Positions 33,247-41,808 are shown, counted from the stretch's first letter. The stretch: DNA of 64,000 nt from Streptomyces roseoviridis (GCF_039535235.1 NZ_BAAAWU010000001.1:3782001-3846000), one strand, 5' to 3'. A program made the numbers and translations. The notes: generated by a model not told the origin, from the letters alone.

Positions 33247-34074
33247 GTGGCTGTGACAGGGCTCGGGGCAGGGACCGGAGCAGGAGCAGGGGCAGGGGCA
33301 GGGGCAGGAATCGGTTCGGGGGCCGGGTCGGGGACCAGCGGGGGAGCCGGGTCGGGGGCCGGGGTCGGCGCGGCAGCCGAGCAGCAGGCGGGCGGGGCGG
33401 CGGGGACCGCGTTCGGGACGGAGCGGCCGATCAGGGTCGTGATCGCCGACGACGAGCCGTTGATCAGGGCCGGAATCCGGATGATCCTCACCTCCGATCC
33501 GCAGATCGAGGTCGTCGCCGAGGCCGTGAACGGCCGCGAGGCCATCGACCTGGCGCGCGCCCACGCGGCCGACGTGGTGCTGCTCGACATCCAGATGCCC
33601 GTGCTCGACGGCCTGTCCGCCCTGCCGGAGCTGCGTCGGGCCGCACCCATGACCAAGGTAATCGTGCTGACGACCTTCGGCGAGCGGGAGAACGTGCTGC
33701 GCGCCCTCGAACACGGCGGAGCCGGGTTCCTCCTGAAGGACACCGCGCCGGCCGAGCTGATCCGCGCCGTGCGGGCCGCTGCCGCGGGTGACGCGTACCT
33801 CTCCCCCGCCGCCACCCGGCATGTGGTGGAGCAGCTCGCCTCGGGCCGGGAGGCGGCGCGCGCGGAGGAGGCCAGGCGGCGGCTGACCGCGCTCAGCGAG
33901 CGTGAGCGCGAGGTCCTCGCGCTGCTGGGCGAGGGGCTCTCCAACGCCGACGCCGGCCGGCGGCTGCACATGAGCGAGGCCACGGTGAAGACGTATGTGA
34001 GCCGGATCCTGGCCAAGCTGAACTGCGAGAACCGGGTGCAGGCGGCGCTGCTGGCCCGGGACGCCCGCCTCTAG
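33247..34074 (+). CDS. LuxR-family response regulator with Gly/Ala repeat N-terminus
   Basis: The 275-residue regulator is the partner of the upstream histidine kinase. The receiver domain begins at about residue 61 (RPIRVVIADDEPLI), with the phosphoacceptor aspartate in LLDIQMP and the LTTFGE and LLKDTAP motifs. The LuxR/GerE helix-turn-helix is at the C-terminus (LSEREREVLALLGEGLSNADAGRRL). The first 60 residues are a GAGAGAG-type repeat with no counterpart in ordinary NarL proteins. No in-frame start lies closer to the receiver domain, so the extension is probably translated; GTG at 33247 or 33253 is the start. Confidence 0.88.
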   Translation: MAVTGLGAGTGAGAGAGAGAGIGSGAGSGTSGGAGSGAGVGAAAEQQAGGAAGTAFGTERPIRVVIADDEPLIRAGIRMILTSDPQIEVVAEAVNGREAIDLARAHAADVVLLDIQMPVLDGLSALPELRRAAPMTKVIVLTTFGERENVLRALEHGGAGFLLKDTAPAELIRAVRAAAAGDAYLSPAATRHVVEQLASGREAARAEEARRRLTALSEREREVLALLGEGLSNADAGRRLHMSEATVKTYVSRILAKLNCENRVQAALLARDARL

Positions 34075-34096
34075 GCCGCCGGGGCCTCTTTCCTGT

Positions 34097-34573
34097 TCAG
34101 GGCTCCTCGTGGGCGCTTCGCGCGGGGGCGGCGGGGGCGTCGGTGTCACCCGCCGCGTTGTAGCGGAGCAGATAGGACGCGAACGCGGCGAGGTCCTCGG
34201 GCGACCAGTCCTTGAGGCGTTCCTCGTACGCGGCGAGCCGGCTGGCCTGGGTGGAGGCGAGGACCTGGGTCCCGGCCTCCGTCGGGTGCAGCACCTGGAC
34301 CCGGTGGTCGTCGGGGTCGGGCCGCCGCTCGACCAGGCCCAGCTTCTCCAGGGCGGCGACCTGGCGGCTGACCGTCGACTTGTCCAGCAGGTAGTGGGCC
34401 GCGAGATCGGTGGCCCGGCAGCCGTGCCGGTCGTCGATGTGGGCCAGGAGCGTGTACGAGACCAGCGGCAGCTCGGGATGCAGCCGGGCCGCGGCGGCCC
34501 GTGCCCGGCGGGCGAAGGCCGTCAGCTCCCGCTGGATGGTGTCGAGGGATGTCTCCCGCCCGCCCTCGCTCAT
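34097..34573 (-). CDS. MarR-family transcriptional regulator
   Basis: The 158-residue protein has the MarR winged helix: RATDLAAHYLLDKSTVSRQVAALEKLGLVERRPDPDDHR near residues 60-100. It diverges from a membrane-protein gene and a perfect palindrome in the shared promoter is its probable operator, so it most likely represses both. ATG at 34573 has GAGGAG upstream. An upstream start at 34642 is unlikely because it would begin inside the operator. Confidence 0.9.
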   Translation of the reverse strand: MSEGGRETSLDTIQRELTAFARRARAAAARLHPELPLVSYTLLAHIDDRHGCRATDLAAHYLLDKSTVSRQVAALEKLGLVERRPDPDDHRVQVLHPTEAGTQVLASTQASRLAAYEERLKDWSPEDLAAFASYLLRYNAAGDTDAPAAPARSAHEEP

Positions 34574-34628
34574 GGTGCGCTCCTCGTCGCCGGGGGCCGG
34601 ACGCCGGCTGGCCCGACCCACACTTTCA

Positions 34629-34643
34629 GTTGTATAGTACAAC
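34629..34643. promoter_or_regulatory. Probable MarR operator
   Basis: GTTGTATAGTACAAC is a perfect 6-3-6 inverted repeat 56 bases before the MarR start. A second, less symmetric half-site pair (GTTG at 34653 with CAAC at 34664) lies nearer the divergent gene. MarR regulators normally bind 16-20 bp palindromes in this position. Confidence 0.7.
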
Positions 34644-34680
34644 GGTTATTTAGTTGTAAAAGCCAACCATGGAGGTTCCG

Positions 34681-35754
34681 GTGCCCGAAGGACCGACCAC
34701 CAAGGGAGCACTGCGCCACGTCCTCGGCCACCTGCTCACCCCGCTGCTGATGTGCATCGGCATGGGCCTCGCCTACCTCGGCGCCTTCCACGCCCCCCAG
34801 CCCCACGACCTGCGCGTCGACATCGTCGGCTCCGGACCCCAGGCCCAGGTCCTCGCGCAGACCGTCCACGACAAGGGCGCCGGCGCCCTCGACGTCCGCA
34901 CCGTCCCCGACCGCGCCGCCGCCACCGCCGCCCTGCGCGACCGGTCCAGCTTCGGCGCCTACATCCCCGCAGCGGACAGCAGCACCCCCGAACTCCTCGT
35001 CGCCTCCGCCTCCTCCGACACCAGCGCCATGGCCGTCGAGAAGGTCTTCACCAAGGTCGCCGCCACCCGCGGCGACCCGCTCAAGGTCACCGACGTCGCC
35101 CCCGTCGCCTCCGGCGACCCCACCGGCCAGGGCATCTTCTTCCTCCTGGTCGCCCTCAGCATCGGCTCCTACGCCTCCGTCGCGGTCATCGGCGGCGCCG
35201 GAGCCGTCCTGCCCATGCGCATCAGGGCCCTCCTCGCCGCCGGCATGTCCCTCGTCGTCAGCCTCATCGGCACCGTCTTCGCCGGGCCCCTCTTCCACCT
35301 CGTCGACCACGGCCTCGGCGGCGTCTGGGCCCTCTCCTGGCTGTACTGCGCCGGCATCCTGCTGATCGGCGTCGGACTCCACACCTTCCTCAAGCGCTGG
35401 ACCACCCTCGGCGTGATGGTGCTGTTCGTGATGCTCAACTTCACCAGCTCCGGTGGCATCTACCGGCCCGAACTCCAGCCCGGCTTCTTCGGCTCCTTGC
35501 ACGCCTTCTGGAACGGCGCCGGCTTCGTCGAAGGCGTCCGCGGCCACGTCTACTTCGACGGCCACGCCCTCGGCGGCAACGTCCTCGTCCTCACCCTCTG
35601 GCTCCTCGCCGGCATCGCCCTGACCGTCACCGCCGGCCTCACCGAAGCGCGTCGCCACCCCGCCCCCGGGACCGACGAGCGGGCCACGGCCCGCGCCGGG
35701 CAGGAAACGGAGCAGGAGATGGAGGAGGAGATGGAGGAAGCGGTCGCCGTCTGA
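34681..35754 (+). CDS. ABC-2/YhgE-like multi-pass membrane protein
   Basis: The 357-residue protein has a first membrane helix (residues 17-34), a large extracytoplasmic region of about 115 residues, and five to six C-terminal helices, the layout of YhgE/Pip and ABC-2-type permeases. Its last 30 residues are acidic (EQEMEEEMEE). No ATPase is adjacent. GTG at 34681 is preferred to ATG at 34669 because GGAGG (34671-34675) is correctly spaced only for the GTG. Divergence from a MarR repressor suggests a stress or toxic-compound export role. Confidence 0.75.
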   Translation: MPEGPTTKGALRHVLGHLLTPLLMCIGMGLAYLGAFHAPQPHDLRVDIVGSGPQAQVLAQTVHDKGAGALDVRTVPDRAAATAALRDRSSFGAYIPAADSSTPELLVASASSDTSAMAVEKVFTKVAATRGDPLKVTDVAPVASGDPTGQGIFFLLVALSIGSYASVAVIGGAGAVLPMRIRALLAAGMSLVVSLIGTVFAGPLFHLVDHGLGGVWALSWLYCAGILLIGVGLHTFLKRWTTLGVMVLFVMLNFTSSGGIYRPELQPGFFGSLHAFWNGAGFVEGVRGHVYFDGHALGGNVLVLTLWLLAGIALTVTAGLTEARRHPAPGTDERATARAGQETEQEMEEEMEEAVAV

Positions 35755-35769
35755 CCTGCCGAAACAGAG

Positions 35770-35792
35770 TTGTCCACAGGCCGTTGTCCACA
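35770..35792 (+). promoter_or_regulatory. Pair of consensus DnaA boxes
   Basis: Two perfect TTGTCCACA boxes (35770-35778 and 35784-35792) lie in the same orientation, 14 bases start to start, in the short gap after the membrane-protein gene. TTGTCCACA is the preferred Streptomyces DnaA box. Closely paired boxes in one orientation are how DnaA binds cooperatively. Confidence 0.8.
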
Positions 35793-35885
35793 GGGGCAGA
35801 CGGCCTCGTGGACCCGGCGGTACCGTCAGGGCCAGTCGACACAGCCGATGCCGACAGGACAGTGAACGGCGGGGGAGGGCGTCCC

Positions 35886-37481
35886 ATGGACGACACCAGC
35901 ACGGCGGTACCAGGACAGCGCGACCACACATGGGCCGACCGGCCCGCGGCCGGCCCGGCCCCAGCCGGTGCGTCCCCAGCCGGAGCGCCCACGCCCGGCG
36001 CGTGGACGGCCGACGCGGCCACGGGAGACAAGCCCGCCACCGGCGCTTCCCCGGCCGACCAGTCCGCGACCGGCGGCTCCGCCCGCCTGCCGCACGTCCC
36101 CGGCTTCGCCCGCCGCTCCGCCGACGGAGCCGCCGCCACCGCCAAACAGCGAGGCAAGGAACTCCGCCAGGACCTCCCCCGCTCCGCCCACGCCACCCTC
36201 CACCTGGCCGCGGACCGGCCCGACGCCCCCAGCGCGGTCGAAGAGTCCAACCACGGCCGCGTACCCGGCCTCACCCCCATCAGGGTCGGCAGGATGGCCG
36301 CCAGCCCCTTCGCCTTCCTCCGCGGCGCCGCCGGCCTCATGGCCCACGACCTCACCGGCTCCCCCGTCACCGGCATCGCCACCCAGATATGCGGCGACGC
36401 CCACGCCGCCAACTTCGGCCTCTACGGAGACGCCCGCGGCGGGCTCGTCATCGACCTCAACGACTTCGACGAGACCGTCGTCGGGCCCTGGGAATGGGAC
36501 CTCAAGCGGCTCGCCACCTCCCTCGTCCTCGCCGGACGCGAAGCCGGCGCCGATGAGGACACCTGCCGGGCCGCCGCCTTCGACACCGTCGGCGCCTACC
36601 GGCGCACCATGCGCCTGCTCGCCAGACTCCCCGCGCTCGACGCCTGGAACGCCATCGCCGACGAGGAACTCGTCTCCCACACCGACGCCCGCGACCTCAT
36701 AGGCACCCTCGAACGGGTATCGGCCAAGGCGCGCAACAACACCAGCGCCCGCTTCGCCGCGCGCTCCACCGAAGCCGTCCCCGCCGACGAAGGCGGCGGC
36801 AGACGCTTCGTCGACGCCCCACCGGTACTGCGCCGCGTCCCCGACGCGGAGGCGGCCGCCGTCGCCGCCTCCCTCGGCCCGTACCTGGAGACCGTCTCCG
36901 AGGACCGGCTTCCGCTGCTCGCCCGGTACGCCGTCCACGACGTGGCCTTCCGCGTCGTCGGCACCGGCAGCGTCGGCACCCGCTCCTACGTCGTGCTGCT
37001 GCTCGACCACCGGGGCGAACCGCTGATACTCCAGGTCAAGGAGGCCCGCCCCTCGGCGCTGCTGCCGCACCTCGCCACCATCGGCTTCACCGCGAGCGAC
37101 ACCGGACACGAAGGACGGCGCGTGGTGCTCGGGCAGAAGCGGATGCAGGTGGTCAGCGACATGCTGCTCGGCTGGACCACCGTGGAAGGGCGGCCCTTCC
37201 AGGTCCGGCAGTTCCGCAACCGCAAGGGCAGCGTCGACCCGGCCGCCCTCACCGCCGACCAGTTCGACGACTACGGCCGCATGACCGGCGCCCTGCTCGC
37301 CCGCGCCCACGCCCACAGCGCGGACCCGCGGCTGATCGCCGGCTACTGCGGAAAGAACGAAGAGCTCGACGAGGCCATAACAGCCTTCGCCGTCGCCTAC
37401 GCCGACCGCACCACCGCGGACCACGCCGACCTGCTGTCGGCGATCCGCTCGGGACGGATAGCGGCGGAGCTCGGCGTCTGA
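35886..37481 (+). CDS. DUF2252 domain protein
   Basis: The 531-residue protein has a disordered, Ala/Pro-rich first 80 residues and a long DUF2252 domain. Visible motifs are GRMAASPFAFLRGAA, the kinase-like catalytic pair CGDAHAANFG and DLNDFDETVVGPWEWDLKRLATS, and VGVGSVGTRSYV-type sequence near residue 360. DUF2252 looks like a diverged phosphotransferase fold (the H/D and DxD-like residues are present), but its substrate is unknown. The DnaA-box pair lies about 95 bases upstream of its ATG. Confidence 0.85.
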   Translation: MDDTSTAVPGQRDHTWADRPAAGPAPAGASPAGAPTPGAWTADAATGDKPATGASPADQSATGGSARLPHVPGFARRSADGAAATAKQRGKELRQDLPRSAHATLHLAADRPDAPSAVEESNHGRVPGLTPIRVGRMAASPFAFLRGAAGLMAHDLTGSPVTGIATQICGDAHAANFGLYGDARGGLVIDLNDFDETVVGPWEWDLKRLATSLVLAGREAGADEDTCRAAAFDTVGAYRRTMRLLARLPALDAWNAIADEELVSHTDARDLIGTLERVSAKARNNTSARFAARSTEAVPADEGGGRRFVDAPPVLRRVPDAEAAAVAASLGPYLETVSEDRLPLLARYAVHDVAFRVVGTGSVGTRSYVVLLLDHRGEPLILQVKEARPSALLPHLATIGFTASDTGHEGRRVVLGQKRMQVVSDMLLGWTTVEGRPFQVRQFRNRKGSVDPAALTADQFDDYGRMTGALLARAHAHSADPRLIAGYCGKNEELDEAITAFAVAYADRTTADHADLLSAIRSGRIAAELGV

Positions 37482-37547
37482 CGGCAGGCGGCTCGGAGGC
37501 GAGCCGCCGAGCGGGGCGCCGTCCGTCCTGTGCGATGCGACGTTCTC

Positions 37548-37587
37548 GGGGAGGGAGGGGAGGGGGGAGGGGGAGGGAGGGGGGAGG
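37548..37587 (+). other. G-tract with strong G-quadruplex potential
   Basis: Seven runs of three to six G, each separated by a single A (37548 to 37584), are followed directly by a C-run (37588-37593) that could instead pair as a GGGGGG/CCCCCC hairpin. It lies about 60 bases before the J-domain gene, on its coding strand. One-base loops give the most stable G-quadruplex class. Confidence 0.75.
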
Positions 37588-37642
37588 CCCCCCAGGGACC
37601 GTAGGCTGGACGGGACGAACCGGAACGACGACGTGGACGGGC

Positions 37643-38545
37643 GTGGACGTGAGCGTGGACCAGGGCGTGGGTGACGGGTCCGAGGAGCGACCCGAGGGCG
37701 AGCGGCCTGAGGGCGCACGACCTGAGGGCGCACGACCCGGTCGTGATCGGTCCGACGGCGACCGGTCCGACGGTGATCGGCCGGAGGCGCGGCTCGATCA
37801 GGCCGTGCGGGTGGCCGAGCAGGCCCTGATCGAGTTCGAGATCGCGGTGGAGACCTTCCGGGTCGAGGTGGAGAACTTCTCCCGCCTGCACCATCAGAAG
37901 CTCGGCCCGATGTACGCGCGTCTCGACGAGCTGGACGCGCAGATCGCGGAGGCCAGGGCGGCGCGTACCGGGGATCCGGAGGACGTGCGGCGGGCGCAGG
38001 AGGCGCGGGCCGCGGTCATGCCGATGCCCGGGGTGGAGGAGCTGTTCCACGACTGGGTCGACTCCGACGGCCTGTCCGCGGAGGCGGCGGCGATGCTGAC
38101 GGACCGGCCGGTGCAGCCGCCGAAGCGGGTGCGGCCGTCCGACGAGGTCCGCAAGCTGTACCGGGACCTGGCGCGCAAGGCGCATCCGGATCTCGCGCGG
38201 GACGAGGACGAGCGCAAGCGGCGCGATGAGTTCATCACGCGGGTGAACGCGGCCTACGCCCGTGGCGACGAGGGTCTGCTGCGGGAGCTGTCCGAGGAGT
38301 GGGCGGCCGGGCCGGTGCCGGAGTCGCGGCTGAGCGAGGCCGAGGAGCTGTACGCGCGTCTGGAGTGGCTGGCGCACCGCAAGGAGATGCTGTCGGTGGT
38401 CGCGCGGGAGCTGGAGGAGAGCGCGATCGGCGCGATGCTGCGGATGGCGCCGGATGATCCGGACCGGTTGCTGGAGGAGATCGCCGAGCAGTTGCTCGCG
38501 CAGGTCGGTGAGCGTGAGGCGGAGCTCGCGGCGCTCGTGGCGTAG
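37643..38545 (+). CDS. J-domain-like protein
   Basis: The 300-residue protein has an N-terminal Arg/Asp/Gly repeat region, a coiled-coil middle (about 60-130) and a DnaJ-type motif: YRDLARKAHPDLARDEDERKR with the essential HPD, followed by FITRVNAAYARGD. This matches helices II-III and IV of J-domains that stimulate Hsp70 ATPase. The zinc-finger and client-binding regions of DnaJ are missing. The start is uncertain: GTG at 37643 or 37649 both lack a good ribosome site. Confidence 0.75.
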   Translation: MDVSVDQGVGDGSEERPEGERPEGARPEGARPGRDRSDGDRSDGDRPEARLDQAVRVAEQALIEFEIAVETFRVEVENFSRLHHQKLGPMYARLDELDAQIAEARAARTGDPEDVRRAQEARAAVMPMPGVEELFHDWVDSDGLSAEAAAMLTDRPVQPPKRVRPSDEVRKLYRDLARKAHPDLARDEDERKRRDEFITRVNAAYARGDEGLLRELSEEWAAGPVPESRLSEAEELYARLEWLAHRKEMLSVVARELEESAIGAMLRMAPDDPDRLLEEIAEQLLAQVGEREAELAALVA

Positions 38546-38622
38546 GCGGGAAAGCTTGTTGCAGTAGGTTCGATGGTGGTGCGCCCGAGGGGGCGCGGAG
38601 TTTTCCGAGAGAGGCCTGGTCC

Positions 38623-38967
38623 ATGAATTTCGCCCCGCTGCCGTCGGTCGACGTGGCTTCGGTGCCGGCCGATGCCCTGGTGCTGGATGTCCGTGAGGAC
38701 GACGAGTGGGCGGCCGGTCACGTCGAGGGTGCTTTGCACGTTCCGATGAGTGAGTTCGTGGCGCGGTTCGGTGAGGTCACCGAGGCCGTGGCGGAGGGGC
38801 GTCGGGCGTTCGTGATGTGCCGGGTGGGTGGCCGGTCGGCGCAGGTCACGCAGTACCTGGTGGCGCAGGGCGTCGACGCGGTGAACGTGGACGGCGGAAT
38901 GCTGGCGTGGGAGGGCGCGGGGCGTCCGATGGTGACGGACGACGGAAGCCCGGCGTACGTGCTGTAA
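38623..38967 (+). CDS. Single-domain rhodanese
   Basis: The 114-residue protein is one rhodanese domain. It has LDVREDDEWAAGHVEGALHVPMSEF and the active-site loop CRVGGRSAQ with the catalytic cysteine near residue 66. It should carry persulfide sulfur. GGCCTGG lies before ATG 38623. It is convergent with the acyl-CoA dehydrogenase, whose stop is eight bases away, with no terminator hairpin between. Confidence 0.92.
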   Translation: MNFAPLPSVDVASVPADALVLDVREDDEWAAGHVEGALHVPMSEFVARFGEVTEAVAEGRRAFVMCRVGGRSAQVTQYLVAQGVDAVNVDGGMLAWEGAGRPMVTDDGSPAYVL

Positions 38968-38975
38968 GGAGCGTC

Positions 38976-40109
38976 TCAGGCGAGGGGGTGGGAGGCGAGC
39001 AGGTCGCCGAGTGCCTCCTCGTGGGCGGCGGCGGGGCCGAGGGAGAGTTCGAGGTGCTTGGCCCAGGCGTGGTAGCGGTGCAGGGGGTAGTCGGTGTCGG
39101 CGCCGAAGCCGCCGTGGAGGTGCTGGGCGGTCTGGACGACGCGGCGTACGCCTTCTGATGCCCAGATCTTGGCGACGGCGATGTCCGCGGCGGCGGGGAG
39201 TGGGCCGTCGGCCGCGGTGCTGAGCCGCCCGGCGGCCTGCCAGAGGGTGACCTCCATGGCGCGCAGGTCGATGTAGCGGTCGGCTGCCTGGACGGCGACG
39301 GCCTGGAAGGTGGCCACGGGGTGGCCGAACTGTTCGCGTGTGCCGGTGTACCGGCTGGTCATCGTGAGGACCTGTTCGCCGAGGCCGAGGGCGAGGGCGC
39401 AGGTGCCGGTGGTGAGCAGTGCGTGGAGTTCTTCCCAGGCGCCTTCGGTGTCGATGACGTCGGTGGGGTCGAGGCGGACGTCGTCGAGGTGGAGTGCGGC
39501 GAGGAGTTCGCCGTGGGTGCCGTACTGGTCGGCCAGGGTGAGGCCGGTGTGGTCGCGGGGCAGCAGGGCGAGGACGGTGCGGCCGTCGGGGGTGTGCGCG
39601 GGGACGGCGATGCGGTCGGCCTGGTGGGCCCAGGGGACGGTGCTGGTGTGGCCGTCGAGGGTCCAGCCGGTGCTGTCGCGGTGGGCGGTGACGGCGAGGG
39701 GGGCCGGGTCGTGGCCGGTGCGGCCGTGGGAGGCGGCGGTGAGGACGAGTTCGCCGCGGGCGACGCGGGGGAGCAGGGCGTCGGTGGTTTCGGCGGGGGC
39801 GTGGTGCTGGAGGGTGAGGGCGACCGCGCTGGTTTCGAGGAGGGGGATCCGGGCGAGGGCGCGGGCTGATTCGCGCAGGACGAGGCAGAGGGCGATGGCG
39901 TCGAGTCCCGCGCCGCCGTGGGTGGGGTCGAGGACGAGGCCGAGCAGGTCGGTGTCGGCGAGCCGGGTCCAGAGGGCGCGGTCGAAGTCGTTGTCGACCG
40001 CGCCTTGGGTGAGGGCGGGGCTGGGTACGGCGTCGGGTGGGACGTCGGCGAAGACGGCCTTGGCCGTTTCGGCGGCCGCGTGCTGTTCCTCGGTGAAGGT
40101 GAAGTCCAC
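38976..40109 (-). CDS. Acyl-CoA dehydrogenase
   Basis: The 377-residue flavoprotein oxidises acyl-CoA esters. N-terminal helical region VDFTFTEEQHAAAETAKAVF, a middle beta domain with TLDGHTSTVPWAHQADRIAVPA, and a C-terminal helical domain with YTGTREQFGHPVATFQAVAVQAADRYIDLRAM and QHLHGGFGADTDYPLHRY are typical. The usual catalytic Glu position was not identified with certainty, so the substrate is open. GTG at 40109 has GGGAGGG upstream and matches the family start. It lies beside the paa genes and may serve phenylacetate or branched-chain acyl-CoA breakdown. Confidence 0.88.
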   Translation of the reverse strand: MDFTFTEEQHAAAETAKAVFADVPPDAVPSPALTQGAVDNDFDRALWTRLADTDLLGLVLDPTHGGAGLDAIALCLVLRESARALARIPLLETSAVALTLQHHAPAETTDALLPRVARGELVLTAASHGRTGHDPAPLAVTAHRDSTGWTLDGHTSTVPWAHQADRIAVPAHTPDGRTVLALLPRDHTGLTLADQYGTHGELLAALHLDDVRLDPTDVIDTEGAWEELHALLTTGTCALALGLGEQVLTMTSRYTGTREQFGHPVATFQAVAVQAADRYIDLRAMEVTLWQAAGRLSTAADGPLPAAADIAVAKIWASEGVRRVVQTAQHLHGGFGADTDYPLHRYHAWAKHLELSLGPAAAHEEALGDLLASHPLA

Positions 40110-40143
40110 TGTCCTGTCCCTCCCGGTGGCGCCCACTGTCATC

Positions 40144-40156
40144 TGACGGTCCGTCA
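40144..40156. promoter_or_regulatory. Inverted repeat upstream of the acyl-CoA dehydrogenase
   Basis: TGACGG-T-CCGTCA is a 6-1-6 palindrome 35 bases before the acyl-CoA dehydrogenase start. It differs from the PaaR-type ACCGA-N4-TCGGT sites and could be an operator for another TetR regulator. Confidence 0.5.
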
Positions 40157-40200
40157 AGATAGAGCAGGTGCTGCCGGAAGGGAATGGGCGGGCGGGCCGG

Positions 40201-41289
40201 TCAGCGGTCGAAGTCGAGCTCGACCTCTGGTGTGGCGGGGTGGGACTGGCAGGCCAGGACGTAGCCGGCGTCGGTCTCCTCGGGCTCCAGGGCGAAGTTG
40301 CGGTCCATGCGCACCTCGCCGGAGACGAGGAAGGCGCGGCAGGTGCCGCACACTCCGCCCTTGCAGGCGTACGGGGCGTCCGCCCGGGCGCGCAGCACGG
40401 TCTCCAGGAGCGTCTCGCCCCGCTGGACCGGCCAGTTGCCGGACCGGCCGTGCAGGGTGGCGGTCAGCGTGGCGTGGGCGGGCGCGTCGGCTGTCTGGGC
40501 CGGGGCGGGTGCGGAGCCGTCGTCGACGTGGAAGATCTCCTGGTGGATGCGTCCGCGGTCGACGCCGAGCTCGCGCAGAGCTTGTTCGGCGTTCTGCACG
40601 AGGCCGAAGGGGCCGCACAGGAACCAGCCGTCGATGTCGCCGACCGGGAGGAGCGTCGGCAGCAGGGTGGTGAGCCGCTCGCGGTCGAGGCGCCCGGAGG
40701 GGAGGCCGGCCTGCTGTTCCTCGCGGGAGAGCACGGTGACGAGCTGGAAGCGGTCGGGGAAGCGGTCCTTGAGGTCGGCGACCTCGTCGAGGAACATCGT
40801 GGAGGCCGCGGTGCGGTCGCTGCGGACGAGGCAGAAGCGGGCCTCGGGCTCGCGGGCGAGCAGGGTGGCGGCCATCGACAGGACCGGGGTGATGCCGCTG
40901 CCGCCGACGACGGCGGCGAAGTGGCCGGGGCGCGGGGTCAGGGTGAAGCGGCCCGTCGGCTCCATGACCTCGACGGTGTGGCCCACGGCGAGTTCTTTCA
41001 GGGCGTAGGTGGAGAACTCGCCGCCGTCGACGAGGCGGATGCCGACGCGCAGGACGGGTGTCTCGTCCTCGGTTGCGGCGGGGGCGCAGATCGAGTACGT
41101 GCGGCGGATCTCCGTGCCGTCCGGTCCGGTGCGGCGCAGGGCGACGTGCTGGCCGGGGGTGTGGCGGAACGCGTCGCGCAGTTCCGGCGGGACGGCGAAG
41201 GTGACGGCCACGGAGTCGTCGGTGAGCTGCTCGACCTCGCTCACGCGGAGCGGATGGAACCCGGCCCGTGCGGCGCTGGGGGACGGCAT
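40201..41289 (-). CDS. paaE: Phenylacetyl-CoA epoxidase reductase subunit PaaE
   Basis: The 362-residue protein passes electrons from NADPH to the PaaAC epoxidase. An FAD/NAD(P) reductase part contains RRTYSIC and VGGSGITPVLSM, and the C-terminal plant-type ferredoxin domain has the 2Fe-2S cysteines in YACKGGVCGTCRAF and later C near QSHP. Five genes paaA to paaE are contiguous and overlapping on the minus strand. It is the last gene of the operon. Confidence 0.95.
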   Translation of the reverse strand: MPSPSAARAGFHPLRVSEVEQLTDDSVAVTFAVPPELRDAFRHTPGQHVALRRTGPDGTEIRRTYSICAPAATEDETPVLRVGIRLVDGGEFSTYALKELAVGHTVEVMEPTGRFTLTPRPGHFAAVVGGSGITPVLSMAATLLAREPEARFCLVRSDRTAASTMFLDEVADLKDRFPDRFQLVTVLSREEQQAGLPSGRLDRERLTTLLPTLLPVGDIDGWFLCGPFGLVQNAEQALRELGVDRGRIHQEIFHVDDGSAPAPAQTADAPAHATLTATLHGRSGNWPVQRGETLLETVLRARADAPYACKGGVCGTCRAFLVSGEVRMDRNFALEPEETDAGYVLACQSHPATPEVELDFDR

Positions 41290-41808
41290 CTACAACTCCT
41301 TGAAGTGGTCGAACGGTTCACGGCAGGCGGTGCAGCGGCGCAGTGCCTTGCACGCGGTGGAGGAGAAGCGGCTGAGGAGTTCGGTGTCGGTGGAGCCGCA
41401 GTGGGGGCATCGGATCGCCAGGGTGAGCGGGACCGGTCCGCCGGCGGGGCCCTGGGGGCGGGGCGGGGCGATGCCGAACTCGGCGAGTTTGCGGCGCCCT
41501 TCCTCGGTGATGTCGTCCGTCGACCAGGCGGGGCTGAGGACGGTGACGACGGAGACCTCGGGCACGCCGTGCTCGTGCAGGGCGTGCTCGATGTCGGAGG
41601 ACATCGCCTCGATGGCCGGGCAGCCGGTGTAGGTGGGGGTGAGCTCGACCTCCACGCGGCCGGGGCCGTGGACGTGGACGCCGCGGAGGACGCCGAGTTC
41701 GGCGAGGGTGAGGACGGGCAGCTCGGGGTCGGGGACGGCGCCGGCGATCCGGGCCAGTTCCTCTTCGAGCGGGGTGGGGGCCGTGGTGGCCGGGGTGCCG
41801 GTCACCAT
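41290..41808 (-). CDS. paaD: Phenylacetyl-CoA epoxidase accessory protein PaaD
   Basis: The 172-residue protein has a DUF59-type domain (PDPELPVLTLAELGVLRGV and YTGCPAIEAM) and a C-terminal zinc ribbon (CPHCG ... CTACREPFDHFK). PaaD is an iron-sulfur maturation factor required for the epoxidase. ATG at 41808 or GTG at 41805 overlaps the paaC stop. Confidence 0.93.
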   Translation of the reverse strand: MVTGTPATTAPTPLEEELARIAGAVPDPELPVLTLAELGVLRGVHVHGPGRVEVELTPTYTGCPAIEAMSSDIEHALHEHGVPEVSVVTVLSPAWSTDDITEEGRRKLAEFGIAPPRPQGPAGGPVPLTLAIRCPHCGSTDTELLSRFSSTACKALRRCTACREPFDHFKEL

